Positions 35,395 through 47,756 of a DNA stretch of 64,000 nucleotides are shown in pieces. Each line of letters begins with the position of its first letter. The stretch's first letter is position 1. The notes beneath the pieces were generated by a model, which was given only the letters and a program-made list of their open reading frames with translations, was not told the origin of the DNA and ran no database searches. The stretch spans positions 322,501 through 386,500 of the forward strand of contig JAZBRI010000003.1 in the NCBI GenBank assembly GCA_036874045.1, written 5' to 3'. This DNA comes from Cymodocea nodosa. Its lineage: Eukaryota; Streptophyta; Magnoliopsida; Alismatales; Cymodoceaceae. Position numbers and translations under genes: made by a program.

Positions 35395-35466
35395 GTGGCT
35401 GTAGTTTAGTGGTAAGAATTCCACGTTGTGGCCGTGGAGACCTGGGCTCGAATCCCAGCAGCCACA
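35395..35466 (+). tRNA. tRNA-His (GUG), nuclear cytosolic
   Basis: A full cloverleaf: acceptor stem GTGGCTG pairs with CAGCCAC, D arm TAGTTTAGTGGTAA, anticodon stem CCACG/CGTGG around loop TTGTGGC with anticodon GTG (35428-35430), and T arm CTGGG-CTCGAAT-CCCAG. The discriminator is A (35466). No intron. G-1 is not encoded, as expected for eukaryotic tRNA-His where it is added later. The A and B box promoter elements are within the gene. A run of T follows at about 35481-35487 and should act as the Pol III terminator. It does not resemble the organelle form. Confidence 0.95.
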
Positions 35467-35864
35467 TTCTTGATAACCCCTTTTTTTAATTTTTCTCCTC
35501 CTCCTAACGCGGCAAAATAATTCGATAACCCCCTTTTTCTAATAATTATGATGTCTTAATCTTGATCGCGGCAAAATTATTTATTTATTTAATTTTTGAT
35601 AATCTCGAAAGGAGCTGACACTTTCACACGCACACATATCCTTTTTCACAGTGATTAGAGAAAACCTAGTAGGGCACAAGTCATTTATTATATATAAATT
35701 ATATTATCGGACTGGAGAAGCAGCATTTTCAATAAACAGACCATTACAAAGAATGAATGAACACAAAATAGAAGAGAGAGAACATGACAAACAACGAGAG
35801 GCAGATGTTGAAAGCGTTCTGACATGAATGACTACTATCAATGACATCGACCGACGAATTCACA
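35467..35864. other. Spacer between tRNA-His and the CRAL-TRIO gene
   Basis: AT-rich, containing the tRNA terminator T-run at about 35481 and probably the 3' UTR of the CRAL-TRIO gene. No gene seen. Confidence 0.6.
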
Positions 35865-36665
35865 TCAGGAAACACGACGTGCTAGAACAAAAAGGACCCA
35901 AAACACAACGACGACGCCAATGATACGAGTCTGCGTGATCCGGCTACCGCCAGAAGGCACGTACTCGGTACCGTTAGCAACTCCATGAAATTCGTTTTGT
36001 AATGGATTTCTATGGGAATCGTCCTTGCAGATCTCATGCTTCTTCCTACGAAATTTTGGTGCGGACGCCGTGCAACATAGAGAACATGTGCAGTCGCCTC
36101 CGAGAAATGAAGGCAGGGAATGAAAGAACTCGGACAGAACCTTCAGGTTTGTATCTCCAACAATTTGTAATTTCCCCCTGGTTGCTGGCTTCAGAACCTG
36201 TCATGGAAATTTTGTTATATTATTATGTCATTATATCAGATTTCAACAATCAAATGTGACAGTCCCCTTCCAATAACGTGTGTACTTCCAACTTTGATCT
36301 CCCTACAAAGAGGTCATTTCGTACAAATTGACTTTTAGATTCAAATTTTGATTTTTTTTAATACAGATGTCCATTATACATACCAACCAAAAACAGATCC
36401 GAATATCGGTATTAATATTTGATTTCTGGGACATTATTAACATTTTTAAATATGAATAAAGATAAATGAATTTTCATTCTTACATATTAATATGAAATGA
36501 AGTTTTCGGGATGACCTCTATAAGCTTTAGAAAATCAACCACCACTACAATAATACATTCATGTCAAGGAAATACATCAAAAATATTTATTACAGTACAA
36601 TTATAGTTAAAATTTATTATAATCGCATCTAATAAATATCATGATACAATATTATATATATATAT

Positions 36666-36696
<31 letters not shown>

Positions 36697-39600
36697 AATT
36701 TCATTTATAAAATCACATTTCCATCTAAATTTGGTTCATACTTTATAATTTCTTTTCATGCAAAAATAAAAAATCACATCCTAAATGCATTCAAAAAATG
36801 AAAACTAATATGAATATAACACGTATTCTTGATTTAGAATTTATTTGATATATAACCACGTATTTATAGTTAATTAAACTTACTTGTATTTGTCTATATT
36901 CATAAAATGTTCATATTCAATATTGTCCATATATGATTTTAGAAAATAATTAAACATGATTTTAATATTTCATATCTCGCATATCTGTGAAAATTCAAAA
37001 AAATACAAATATGATGAAAGATGGATACAAAATATGGTAACAGATAATCGAACTGTATCGATGAGTTTGCACCCCCTACTTAGAGCACACCGTCTGTGTT
37101 TCTAAAGATAGAATATTCAGTTGTTAGGTTCCCCATCACACATGGAAAACAAATACCAGATTTGGAAAATTTCAAAGGTAAGGCACTTATAATCTTTTTT
37201 AAAAAAATACATAAAACAAAAAAAGGTAAATAAACATCCAGACATGCTATACTCGTGCGTACAAGAAGAAGCAAGTTATAAGGAAAAACCAGACTATTGC
37301 CTGAATTTGCGTTAAATCATGCAGTCAGACAGTTCGTTGTGACTATATCATCATGTAGCAGTACAGTGAATGATAACGATTTGAGGGAAGTAACTAGACA
37401 GTGAAGGTAACGTCAAATGAAACGATTAGCATAAGATAATACTAGACAAGCTTAACCGTTCATAATTTCAGAAGTATATTCTAATATTTGATCGGTCATC
37501 ATTAACAAAGAAAAAGAGAGCACCTGTATAAATGTCTGAGCAATTACTCTTGTAACTGGAGGAAGCCGTATCACCATCAATGCTGCTAGTTGATTAGGAT
37601 AGTGATCTTGCATGAGTGTTGAACAGGATCTCAACGTTTTCGTAGGAAATTTTAGCGGTGATAGGCCTTCACAGTCCACTAAGACGGTGATTCTAGGATC
37701 ATCTCCGTTCATTAGACAGAGGACACCATGTTCGATTTGAGATACTGTAAAATATTAAAAAAAAAACGCACAAAGGTTAATTCCATGTAAATGGAGGGTA
37801 TTATTAAAAATTCCCAGCAAGCAAAAGTGGGAGAATTCTATTAGCACCGTGCTGTTAAACCAGAAGATACCACAACTTTTTTTTTAGGGTTCACCACTAA
37901 TCCTCTCCAAATTACACAAGTTAAGAAATTTATTTTCACAACCCAATCGTGCTGTTTTTTTTGGTCCATCTGGGAAAATAGAATCATAATTCTCACATTT
38001 AAGAAGTTAGAAGGATCTAGTACTTCAACAAATGGGATGATTTCAGAGTTCACAGCGGAAAATAAGGCATAAGCCTTATGGGACAGAGCAATCTAATGAT
38101 AAAGCTTGCAAATAATAATTATTTCCTACAACCAATTATGAGTGTAACAAAATAAAGCACATCACATACCAATAGCCTTAGTAAAATGAGGCATTTCACG
38201 AGGCACTACACTAGAGCAAGCAAGACCAAGCCTAATAATAAGACAAGGTCGTTCCTTTACATCGCTTCCATGCCAGAACGCCAAATGAGACCATGTCTCA
38301 AGCTCTGTTGTTGAGAAAAACTGATAATTCTTCCTCCAATGTATGGTCTTCTTGAGGGACTGCAACAAGCACGAAAAATCACCATTTGCTGCAATATAAA
38401 ATCTTTGGAGTTCGTCATCACTAATCCTGCAAAAAAAAGTATGTCAAGCCTCTTCTCAAACACTGCGGGGAATTTTTCAGCTATAGAATTTAATGACAGC
38501 ATGTCAAATTTAAGACTTTGGATTCTTTTGTTAAATAAAGGAAACTGAGAAATGGACATGTGGTTGTAAGAGCACCAGTACATGAAAAAAAAAGCAGAGG
38601 TGATATAGAAACATGGAACATCTAATTCACAATCAATTAGTAGAGAGATTTCTTATATATACATGTGTGTGTGCACACGCATGCAAAGTCCCATCCCACT
38701 TCTCAATATAAGACTATTTTAATATTCTTCTCGCTTGTAACTTCTTACAAGTATCTTTATTTTTAGGTTAAATGGATGCAAAGGGGCTTAGAACTAAAAG
38801 ACTATTTTTGACTTTGATACTATTTAGAAATGTGACATTATCCAAAAAAAATTTGATAATGAATGGAAAGGTATTTTATTATGAAAAGTCCTAAAAGTTT
38901 TATGAATTATGTGCAAAAATGTGTAAAATAATTATGGAAATTTTCCAAAATTTTCTAAAAATTTTGGGATATTTTTAATCGTATTTTTGGACCACTTTTA
39001 AATAAAAATGCTATTTTCAAAATTATTTCGAATTTCTCTGAAATATAAAATAAGTATTGAAATGAATTGGATGGATTTGTCCTTGTTTGTAATTTTCCCA
39101 AAATTGTGGGGGAAAATGTAAATATTATGAGGAGTGAGGTAAATATTATGAAATTTTTGTTACGAGAAGGATTGTAAAAAGCATCCCAAAAGCAACTGTG
39201 TACTTTGTGCAAAAAAATATTGGAAAAAAATTCTACATATTGTATAGAAAGTTAGGGTTGTTTCATATCATATATATGTCAAGTCTCGTCCCACCTTCCA
39301 GCGTCAAACAATGTCAAGAGGTGACCCTATACTGGTGGGCCACCTTCGTTGTGTTCAGCTGTATGTACAACCATGCATCCACGGCACAACATACTTGAGT
39401 AAATAAAAGTGAAATGAAAGAAATGGCAAAGAAAATGAAAAGAAAATAACATATCAAGAATACTAGTATGTACCTTTCAGGTAAAACAATCCCTTGCTTT
39501 TCAAGGTCATTGTGAAGTTGCGATAAAAGCTTTTTGTCATAGGTTACGCTATCGGAGGATTCATTGGAAAACCTGTAGTCAACAAAAGTTTAAGTACAAT

Positions 39601-40767
39601 GATTTTTGCAATGCTAAAGGTACCTGTGCATTATGTACAAGGCCTGATGTTGAGCAGTTAACATTCTCTAGAGAGAAAGGCTTTGTTCCAATTTTGAAAA
39701 TGGAACTTTTTACCCAAAAACCATAATGCAACTAAACTACTAAAATACTAGTTAATAAGTAACACAAGATAGCGGAATCAGATTTGCCTACATAACTTTG
39801 TTATGGACAGAAAATATTGGCTGGAACTGAATTTTCTTCGTGTCTAGATGTTATAGACTCAGTATTTGTATTTAATCATCAAAATGCATGCAATGAACTG
39901 TATCAAACACATATCTGTCAGTCAACTTTTGAAATTCAGGGCTTTGGCCAATTATTTTGCAAAATGAATACATTCATTTTTCATAAGTAAACAAAAAGAT
40001 GGGGCAATATCTCCCTCAAATGCATCAATTATTACCTTTTACTGGAATTTGATTCACTGGTATCAGAATCTGAAGGTAGCTTGGAATCATGAGCATTTAC
40101 TGAATTATTCTGGGAACACTGAGAATGACCAGAGAAAGCTGTTGCGATGGAGAGAAACAACAATGGCCGAGATATCACCTGAAAAAAAATCCATGATAAG
40201 GGAAGGCAAAATATATAGCTCATGTTTGGGCCTACATATGGATTGCAGGCCAAAGATACTTATCAATTCTAAACTATGCACATTACAGGTCACCATTCCC
40301 TTGAAAATCTCAATCACATTTAACTTCATTTAAGGAAACTAGTTAGGATATATCTATGAAAGATAAGTTCATTTCTTCAAATATTTATGGTACACAGCAG
40401 AGCATAGAGAAGGATTTTGCGAGAGGTGAGAAACCTGAATTCCCCTGGCCAGATTCTTGATAGGTGGCCACCCCCGGATCCATTTAATAGGAGGAAAAGC
40501 TACCACTTGCACAGCTTGGAGAACATGCCAAACTGTTGGGCAATTTCTGTTGGAGATCCGCCGAACAATGTCAAGTGCCACAACTTTCACTACAAACATT
40601 ACCAGTTGACTAGAAGGCTTACTCCTAAGAGCCAGGCTTTTCATATGCTTGAATGTCTTCTTCTGAGAATATTTTGGGAGTACAGCAAATTGGGATGGTT
40701 TAGTTACCTTCTTGTTTGATCCTTCCAGATTCCTATTGGAAGTAGGCACTTGCACCAAGGTTACCAT
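35865..40767 (-). CDS. CRAL-TRIO (Sec14-like) domain protein with membrane segments
   Basis: Six exons on the minus strand: 40767-40435, 40178-40036, 39572-39474, 38426-38170, 37744-37524, 36197-35865, joining to 461 residues with phases intact. The N-terminus (about 50-130) has hydrophobic stretches (SSQLVMFVVKVVALDIV, LLFLSIATAF) around KWIRGWPPIKNLARG. An acidic Ser-rich linker follows. The CRAL-TRIO lipid-binding part (about 190-390) includes ISDDELQRFYIAANGDF, TWSHLAFWHG, RITVLVDCEGLSP and IRLPPVTRVIAQTFIQ. The tail holds FLGGDCTCSLCCTAS and a C-terminal membrane segment (IIGVVVVFWVLFVLARR). The protein probably exchanges or senses a phosphoinositide or other lipid at an internal membrane; its ligand is unknown to me. 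It resembles an Arabidopsis 'Sec14p-like phosphatidylinositol transfer family' member, without a canonical symbol. Confidence 0.85.
36651..36697. repeat. (TA)n(GA)n compound microsatellite
   Basis: A TA run followed by a GA run with one interruption, in the last intron of the CRAL-TRIO gene. Likely polymorphic. Confidence 0.85.
38427..39473 (-). other. Intron 3 of the CRAL-TRIO gene
   Basis: About 1 kb of AT-rich intron between ...IVLPER and ISDDELQRF. Short frames show no domain. It contains ACATGTGTGTGTGCACACGCATGC, a small alternating purine-pyrimidine stretch near 38662-38685. Nothing else recognisable. Confidence 0.6.
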
Positions 40768-42192
40768 TTTAACAAATGCAAAATTTCAAGTAAAATTTAG
40801 CCCAAAGTCACTTCGATGAAGAGATCGCCTCTTCCCTGACACGCAATTCCCTTAACGTATCAATGATGTTTCTTAAGGAAAGACATCACGGATATTATGT
40901 AGTCCAAACATGAGCATGCTCATTAGGAACGAGTATGGATCAACATCCAACCTGCACAACCCACAATAGTTAACTACTTCCAACAACCTTTTACACTATC
41001 ACTCAGCAAAGATCAAGCACATACATATCCGACCCAACGACCCATACAAGCACACGCCAGAAAACAAGCAAACTCATTACCATGCCCAAAGATATAATTC
41101 ACGTATTTATATTCGTATCTATATGGAGATGAGAGAACACATGCGGAGCTTTACCAATTAGGAGAGCTTGTACGAAGCAACAGAAGATAAAACTTACGCA
41201 CGCTTAATCCAGTGCTAGACTAGACCTATAGATTGTTGCCTAATTAACGTAATTCTCATTGCGGCAACACATGAACACACATTTTCGTCCACCGCTTTAC
41301 ATCGACAAAGAAGGAAATAACTCAAAACCAAGAAAAAGGTAACCGAGATGCAATAGCACATGTGTCTGAAGACGAACCAAGCCGTCTTTCCAAAACTCGA
41401 TCCATTCGTAAACCCTAGAAAATACATCATCAGTCATTCCGACGTTTCACCTTACCTCGACGCGACTCCGGAGACGAAACGGATCCGTGGAAGAATCCCG
41501 AGAAGCCCCAGCGGCGCGGTCGGGAAGAAACGGAAATTTTCTTGGTTTGGGCTCTCCCGTTCTTCTCGTTCTGCTTCGCCCGCGTCCCCGAAGCGAAAAT
41601 GGTGGGAGGAACAGAAGGAGCGTTGGTGTCGGGGTGGCGATGGAAGCCGGAAGCGGCGCGATCACGTGATGTAACACCACCGCGCCACGATGTGGGATGG
41701 CGACAGGTGGCCAACGCCATTGTCACGTCCAAGAATCTGGGACCCACGCGGGTGTGCTTTCATTTTTTTCTGACGTGACGAGTAATTTTTTAAAATCATG
41801 TTGTAAGTAGAATATAACTCAAATTCTTATTTTATTTTTTTTCTGTATATTGTTATTAAGATTTGATTGCATGTGAAATCATATAATATTAATTAATTTA
41901 ATTATCTAGCTCACGAATAAGTAATTTTAATTATTTTTTCCATGATTCTACAGAAAAATTCACAAGAACTCTTAGACAGAAAACTCCATTGACGGTAGAC
42001 GACATCGGACGTCAAAAAGAAGCAATTTTTTGTTTATATACGTTGGTCTTGAATTCCCACGAGCACTCCATTAGATCGATATTTATGTTCGATAATTTAA
42101 AATTATTCATATAAAAAATTTGGAAAATATTAATTGAACTGAAATGGCTGGTCAAGCCTTTTCACATATGATCGACGACATGTACGTGGAGC
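40768..42192. promoter_or_regulatory. Upstream region of the CRAL-TRIO gene and downstream region of the CASP-like gene
   Basis: Both genes are on the minus strand, so this holds the CRAL-TRIO promoter and leader (GC-rich block at about 41440-41760) and the CASP-like 3' UTR near 42190. Overlapping frames on both strands at 41430-41780 are products of GC-rich sequence with no domain. TATA boxes are not obvious. Confidence 0.5.
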
Positions 42193-42805
42193 TCAGAGGT
42201 GAGACCGTGAGCCGGTGAGGAGGAAGCAAGCCACGCGAAAACCCGACACGAGCGCCGCAATCGCGAGGAAGACGAACCCCACGAAGCCCAGCGCGATCGA
42301 GATGTAGGACTGGAGGCAGAAGCCGACGTCCACCGCACACGACTCCGTCGCCGCCGCCGACGCCGACGCCGCCACCAGCAGGTACGCGAACACCTACGGT
42401 GGCAAAAAGGCATCTGGGGAGAAGGAGATGAGATTGTTGATATGGTCGGGGGCGACAACCGACCTGGTCGTGGGCGAAGTCGAACCAGAGCTGGAAGGGT
42501 TCGGGGAGGAGTGTGGACGCCTTGAGGATCTCCCAGACGGAGGTGCCCATCTCGAGGAGGGAGTAGACGGCGACGAGGGCGTTGGCGGCGAAGAGGAGGC
42601 GGAAGGGGCCGGACCCGAACCAGGAGGAGGAGGAGGTGGTGGTGGTGGTGGTGGCCGTGAAGATAGAGGAGGCGAGGGAGAAGCAGAAGGAGAAGAAGCG
42701 GAGGACAAGGACAAGGGCGGCGATACGGCGGAGCTTGTGGATGGAGACGGTTGAGTGGAAGAAGGGCTGGGGCGGAGGAGCAGGGTGGTGGTGGGGTGGC
42801 TGCAT
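42193..42805 (-). CDS. CASP-like membrane protein (CASPL4 type)
   Basis: Two exons on the minus strand, 42805-42464 and 42393-42193, with a 70-base GT-AG intron in phase 0, giving 180 residues. The N-terminal tail is His/Pro-rich (MQPPHHHPAPPPQP). It is followed by four hydrophobic segments in the CASP/MARVEL order: about 26-50 (IAALVLVLRFFSFCFSLAS), 67-88 (RLLFAANALVAVYSLLEMG), 115-130 (VFAYLLVAASASAAA) and 148-172 (IALGFVGFVFLAIAALVSG). Typical CASPL4 pieces are present: VSIHKLRRIA, WEILKAS, LWFDFAHDQ and the C-terminal GFRVACFLLTGSR. Family members form membrane scaffolds at the cell surface; the role of this subgroup is not well known. High GC and long Pro/Arg frames in other registers are shadows. 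Confidence 0.9.
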
Positions 42806-43693
42806 GGCGTTGGGTGGTGGCGGTGGTCATGGGAGGACGAGGGTTTTAAATTTAATCACGGTGAAGAGTGGCCGGAGGTGATCGTGGGCTTTTTTTAATG
42901 GTGGGGTGGTGGCGGACGTGGTCGTGTGGGACTGGAAGAACCAGATTCTCCCGTGCACTGATGCATTTTCCTTAATTGCTTATCTCTTCTTTTAATTTTG
43001 TCATAAAATGTACATGCATTCCACCATATGTTGACAGCCCATATATTTCTTCCTTCTCAAACTCATAAAATAATAATAATAATATAGGTAACATCTAATA
43101 AATCGACAAATGCATTTAACATTTATCCTGCACAATGGGTACTTACCACCCAGTACCTTATAAATAACATTATTATCTTTGGTAATATCTACCATATTAT
43201 AAAATTTTAATGGAGTTGAATGTTGAGAATTGAAGCGTGACAAACTGAATATGGGGACGGACCCTTGGTAATCATGTTTAATCTTTTGTCACCCGTGCAA
43301 GAGTTCCAAACTCCGGACACATGTCAAGAACAACGCAAAAACAAAACTAAGGCTGGCTGCACAAGTAGATAAGCGTTATGGCTAAATCATGCTTGGTTCC
43401 AAGGGTTTTGAATTCTCGGTGCCTTATATTTCAACACCTCTTGCTAACAAGAGAACGTTGTCGAAAGGGAAAATGTGAGAGCCAAAGGTAACCTCGAGAT
43501 ACCAGCCGAGGTGATACGAAGCCCAGATTCGGCTCCAGCGTCACATTCTTTGGCACATTCTTAGGATAAGTTCAAGCAAATTTGCAGACACAAGTAAAAT
43601 AGGTAAACGATCCACCCATACCTCTCCCCAGACACAAGTATATAAATATAGAGGACAACAACAGCGCCACCAATGTCCAGCATGATTGATTGG
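42806..43693. other. Region between the CASP-like gene and the E2 gene
   Basis: Both genes read leftwards, so it holds the CASP-like promoter (next to 42806) and the E2 3' UTR (next to 43693). No domain-bearing frame and no clear element apart from a short (AAT)n at about 43069-43084. Confidence 0.55.
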
Positions 43694-45630
43694 TCAAAAC
43701 ATTTCCTGGGATTTTCTGACAATGCGTCTTACTTTCTTCTTGAACTCCTCCCTCTTCTCACGCCACTGTTTCTGCACGTTGAAAATAAACGGGTTTGAGG
43801 AGGCAGATGGTATGCCATGATCTTAAGCAGCCTTAATTAAAAAGCATGCAAAGGATGGATGGTGTGGAATGGTGGAAGGAACGGGTAATATGTAAAGTCA
43901 GATTAAGAGAAAATACTTACGGCAGCTTCAATATTTGCAGGAGATTCATCGTTGGGGCTTGAAAGCATGGAAATGATGCTCAGAACTATACTTTCGACCT
44001 GCAAAAGAAACAATAGCTTCCTTCAAATGCAAACAACTACATCATGTTCGTACTAGATAAGATATTCATTTCTTCAACTCAATGGTATGGTGTATATGTA
44101 CATTTTGATTGTTCTTGTGACTGATTTGCTATTACAATACTACAAGTAGATACTTTTCTGACACTACTATATTCTTGCTCCTAATACTACTTTCTGTTTA
44201 TAGAGAGCTCTCTTCTTCAGTTGATAGATGTCATCGAGCACATTTGATCGGTCTTCAAATCTTTCTTCTTGATAATTGGATCTTGCATTGATCATGGAAT
44301 TTATGTGTCATTTTGCAACACAAGTATGGAAGAAGAGAAATACAGAATACATGGTGATGGTGGTGGTGGCAGCTGTCAATTATTTGAACTTCTTATAAAT
44401 ACATTGTTGACCTTCTTTTTTCAACAAAAAAGTTGATGGATTTGTGATGAACTTGAACGGTTATGTCTAGCTAGACTATTCTGCCCAAACGTTGGTCTAG
44501 TCTTAATCCATTAGGTGGCTTAGTAATATGTATAAGGGATTCTCTGGTCTAGCAGTCATCCCTTCTCCAAAACGTTAATCAAAGAATAAAATGTTGTTAA
44601 TACACATTACAAAGAAAATTCAGTTTAAAAAATTCGATCATACCGTATGCACGGGAGTCCAACGCTCACTCGCAAGCTCATAGCCATTTGGATCATCACC
44701 CGGTGCGTGAAGAATCGATATGCAGACTCTTCCATCAGGGTAAACTAGAAATTTGCATTGGGAAAGAGGAAAAAGGTGTGATTGTTGAGATAAAATAAAC
44801 AAATATTACAACAGGGCAATATTCTTCATATAAGGTGCACCATTTGGATGCCACATCTCTGACGAAAATCTAACAGAAGGAGGACTATTTGGATAATTAG
44901 CTGGAAAGCTCATAATGGCATTGAAATAGCCCCCATCGCTGAAATGAAATCGAGGTCAACAAGGGAACCCATTAGTGATGATTGTGTTTTGCAAAAATTG
45001 AATAAGCATGGCATATCATTTACCGACGAAAAAATTGCAAGAAACCATGTTAACGAATAAATTCAGGATTCTATACCCTCTGGCAAAAATTAGCAGCTAT
45101 ACACATCAATCCACGGCAACAGGGCAGAAAGCAAAGAAAATGCAATCCTTTCAGTAAAGTCTCAAAGCTAATAACCGGGACAACACAACATCAATAAAAA
45201 CACGGTACAGAACACATGAAGAGGACAATTTTAACGAAATAAACTCCACTCGTACAATGAAATCCAGTCACCTCAGAGTCTCATACCAAATATCATGCAG
45301 AAAACAAGCAATCCTCAGACAGCACAAGCCGAACAACAAATCCTACACATACGCACACATACTCACTAGAGAGTATCGGGCGGGCCGATGATGGTGACGC
45401 TCCACTCGAATATATTGATGTCGTCCACCAGACCCGCCGAGAATCCGTCCACAGGGCTCTTCGTTAGATCTGAATTGAACCACAACCATCAAAACGAAAA
45501 TTCCAATTGAAAGACACGGAGAACGAACCCTAGAATTCAACAGCACTATCTGTTTGTTTGCTTGTCTCTTTGCTTTGTTACCCTTGAGTTGCTTCTGCAG
45601 GAGGAGGCTTGCCTGGCTGGGAGCCGCCAT
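43694..45630 (-). CDS. UBC7: Ubiquitin-conjugating enzyme E2, UBC7/UBE2G1 type
   Basis: Six exons on the minus strand: 45630-45582, 45469-45367, 44938-44841, 44744-44644, 43998-43921, 43771-43694, joining to 168 residues, the usual size. The UBC fold is complete: helix 1 ([14 protein letters not shown]), [35 protein letters not shown], the HPN motif ([16 protein letters not shown]) with catalytic Cys91, then the acidic insertion typical of UBC7/UBE2G ([19 protein letters not shown]). The C-terminal helices end [14 protein letters not shown]. In plants this group (UBC7/13/14) works with ER-associated and other RING E3 ligases, typically building Lys48-linked chains. The start is the first ATG of the frame, preceded by GC-rich leader. 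The upstream region contains a C7TC24 run. Confidence 0.95.
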
Positions 45631-47756
45631 GGTAGGAGGAGGGACTAGCGAGGGAATTGGAGGTGAGTGGGTGTGTGATCTGCAAGAGGAGCCAGAGGAG
45701 GAGGAACGGGAGGAATGGGGTGTAGGACAGAGCTGACAGCAATGGATTTTCATATGCGACAGAGGTGGGACGAGAGGAGAGGAGAGGAGAGAGAGCTGAC
45801 GAACTGCTGTGATTATTTATATATTCCACCCTTCAAATATTTTTACTGGTTTTTGGAGGATGAAAAAGGAATTTTCACGTCCTTTTTTTTTTCCCCCCCT
45901 CCCCCCCCCCCCCCCCCCCCCCCCTTTGCCGGTACCTCCTAGTCAGTAATTTATTATTACTTTAAACTAAGTCTAAATTTTATGTCTAAAAACTGTAATG
46001 ATTCAGTTAATCAAACACAACGCAACCATACTTTAATAAATATTGAAAAATGTTAAAAGCTTGCCATCATCCAAAAAAAAAAAAAACGTCTTGAGAAAAA
46101 AGTATCTTACAAATATGTCAAATGTATGCATAAAAAAAATGACCTGGTGGGATATAGATTGAAACAATAATAATCTAAGCATGATTAAAAAGCTAAAAAA
46201 ATAATAATATTGTATGGGTTTTTTTACTTTTAACTTATTGTTGTAATTGATCAATTTTCAACTGTATAACATGTATTTGACCAAAACGACTTGCTAACGA
46301 AATTACACTTGATTACAAGAATGACACTATATATTTACAAAAACAAAAAAAAGAGAGATCCGTTTATCTGAAATGTAGTCAGAACCCTTGATAGATTTGA
46401 AGATAATATACTTAAATTATAAGATAAATACTTTTAATAATTTTTTGAATGAAAAAAAGAAAAGAAAAAACTCGCACCCCATAAAAAGAATCCACGGATG
46501 AAAGCACGCAGCTCACGTCAGCTTGCTTTCTCGGACGGGGAGCAGAAAGCAGAAGGCAAAAAGGGTGGCGGTGGTGGTTCGAACAAAAGACGTGGGTGGG
46601 CCGATCTCGCGGAAAAGTTTTCCATCGTGGACTTTTGCAGTTGGGCCTCGGGCCCACACACGTAGGACCCGAATATTCGACGACCCGGCCGTCCGTGTTC
46701 AAATGATAATAGGAAGAAGATGTCGATGATGATGACCATAAATCTCGTAAACGTCATCGATCGAAACCCAAAAGGAAAAAGAAGTCTTCTTTACATGGCC
46801 TGGAAAAGCAGACTTCCTCTCGGTTCCAGCACAGATTCTTCTTATAAAACCTTTGAATTGTTATATTGTCATCTTTTATTTCTAATAAAAGTTCCTCAGA
46901 TACTCTTACCGAATAATGCTTCCAGTATTGCACGAATGTTATGGATGGGCATTTTTGATGAGAATTAAACAAATTTGATGCATTGCCCTTAACGAAGTCT
47001 TTTGTAAGAATGTCAGAAATCAGTTTGAAACAACACAAGAATGTTGTATCGAACCCACAGGTTGCAATTCGATACAAACCTACCGATTGAAGCCGAGGTC
47101 GAAGGTTTAAAAGTCAACGACACATTTGAGAGATTGTGGACGATGGAGGCCCGACGAGAACTGGGCTGCCTTACGTTCGTCGGTGGCCTATGAGAAGCCC
47201 AGGAATGAGGCCCATGAAGTGGACAGCACGTGGGCCCTTCATAAATTTTCACGATCTTATCCGGACCTTTAGCCGGACCCACACCCATTTCCCAAGCCCC
47301 GAGGAAAATGTCCGACAGAATTGCTGCGACGATCACGTGTGGGGAATCGCAACACCGATCAAATAAATAAATAAATGGTCTGTTCCTCTTCCCCTCTTTC
47401 ACATGGAAAAAAGAAAAAAAAACAAAACAGTAGTGGGACTTGGAAGTAGTGTGGTGGCCTTTTATTACCCACGGAAGAGAATGCTTTCATTGATAATGAT
47501 GATTTGTGATAATAGCACTGATTTGAGCTCGAATCATGCATACATAAATAGACCCATTCTTCCACCATGAACAGCTTAATAAGTAGTAGTCCTTGATCAG
47601 TTGAGAGTACTCTAGTAGAGGATAGTAGAGACCGACGGCACCACAAACACCGGTTCTGAGTAGAACCAACAACACACACACATCTTAGACGACGATCCAA
47701 CCAACACAAGCAATCCAAGCTAGCCAGGCAAATCGTAGCATGGATCGGTACGCTCC
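45631..47756. promoter_or_regulatory. Upstream region of the E2 gene and 3' region of the thaumatin-like gene
   Basis: Near the E2 start are a (GGAGA)n stretch (about 45774-45796) and a C-rich homopolymer (45893-45924). Between 46590 and 47250 there are several GGCCCA/TGGGCC site-II-like motifs (for example TTGGGCCTCGGGCCCAC at about 46643-46659, GTGGGCCC at about 47230). They lie unusually far from the E2 ATG, and I find no other gene start near them. The stretch 47480-47756 is probably thaumatin 3' UTR. No other coding frame is convincing. Confidence 0.45.
45893..45924. repeat. Poly-C tract (C7 T C24)
   Basis: Seven C, one T, then 24 C without interruption, about 260 bases upstream of the E2 ATG. 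The true length is uncertain because such runs are hard to sequence. Confidence 0.9.

Noticed and set aside
42162..42830. 222-codon Pro/His-rich frame at the CASP-like gene, and plus-strand Gly/Glu-rich frames
   Set aside because: They are other-register readings of the GC-rich CASP-like exons. Only the frame with four membrane segments matches a family and continues across the intron.
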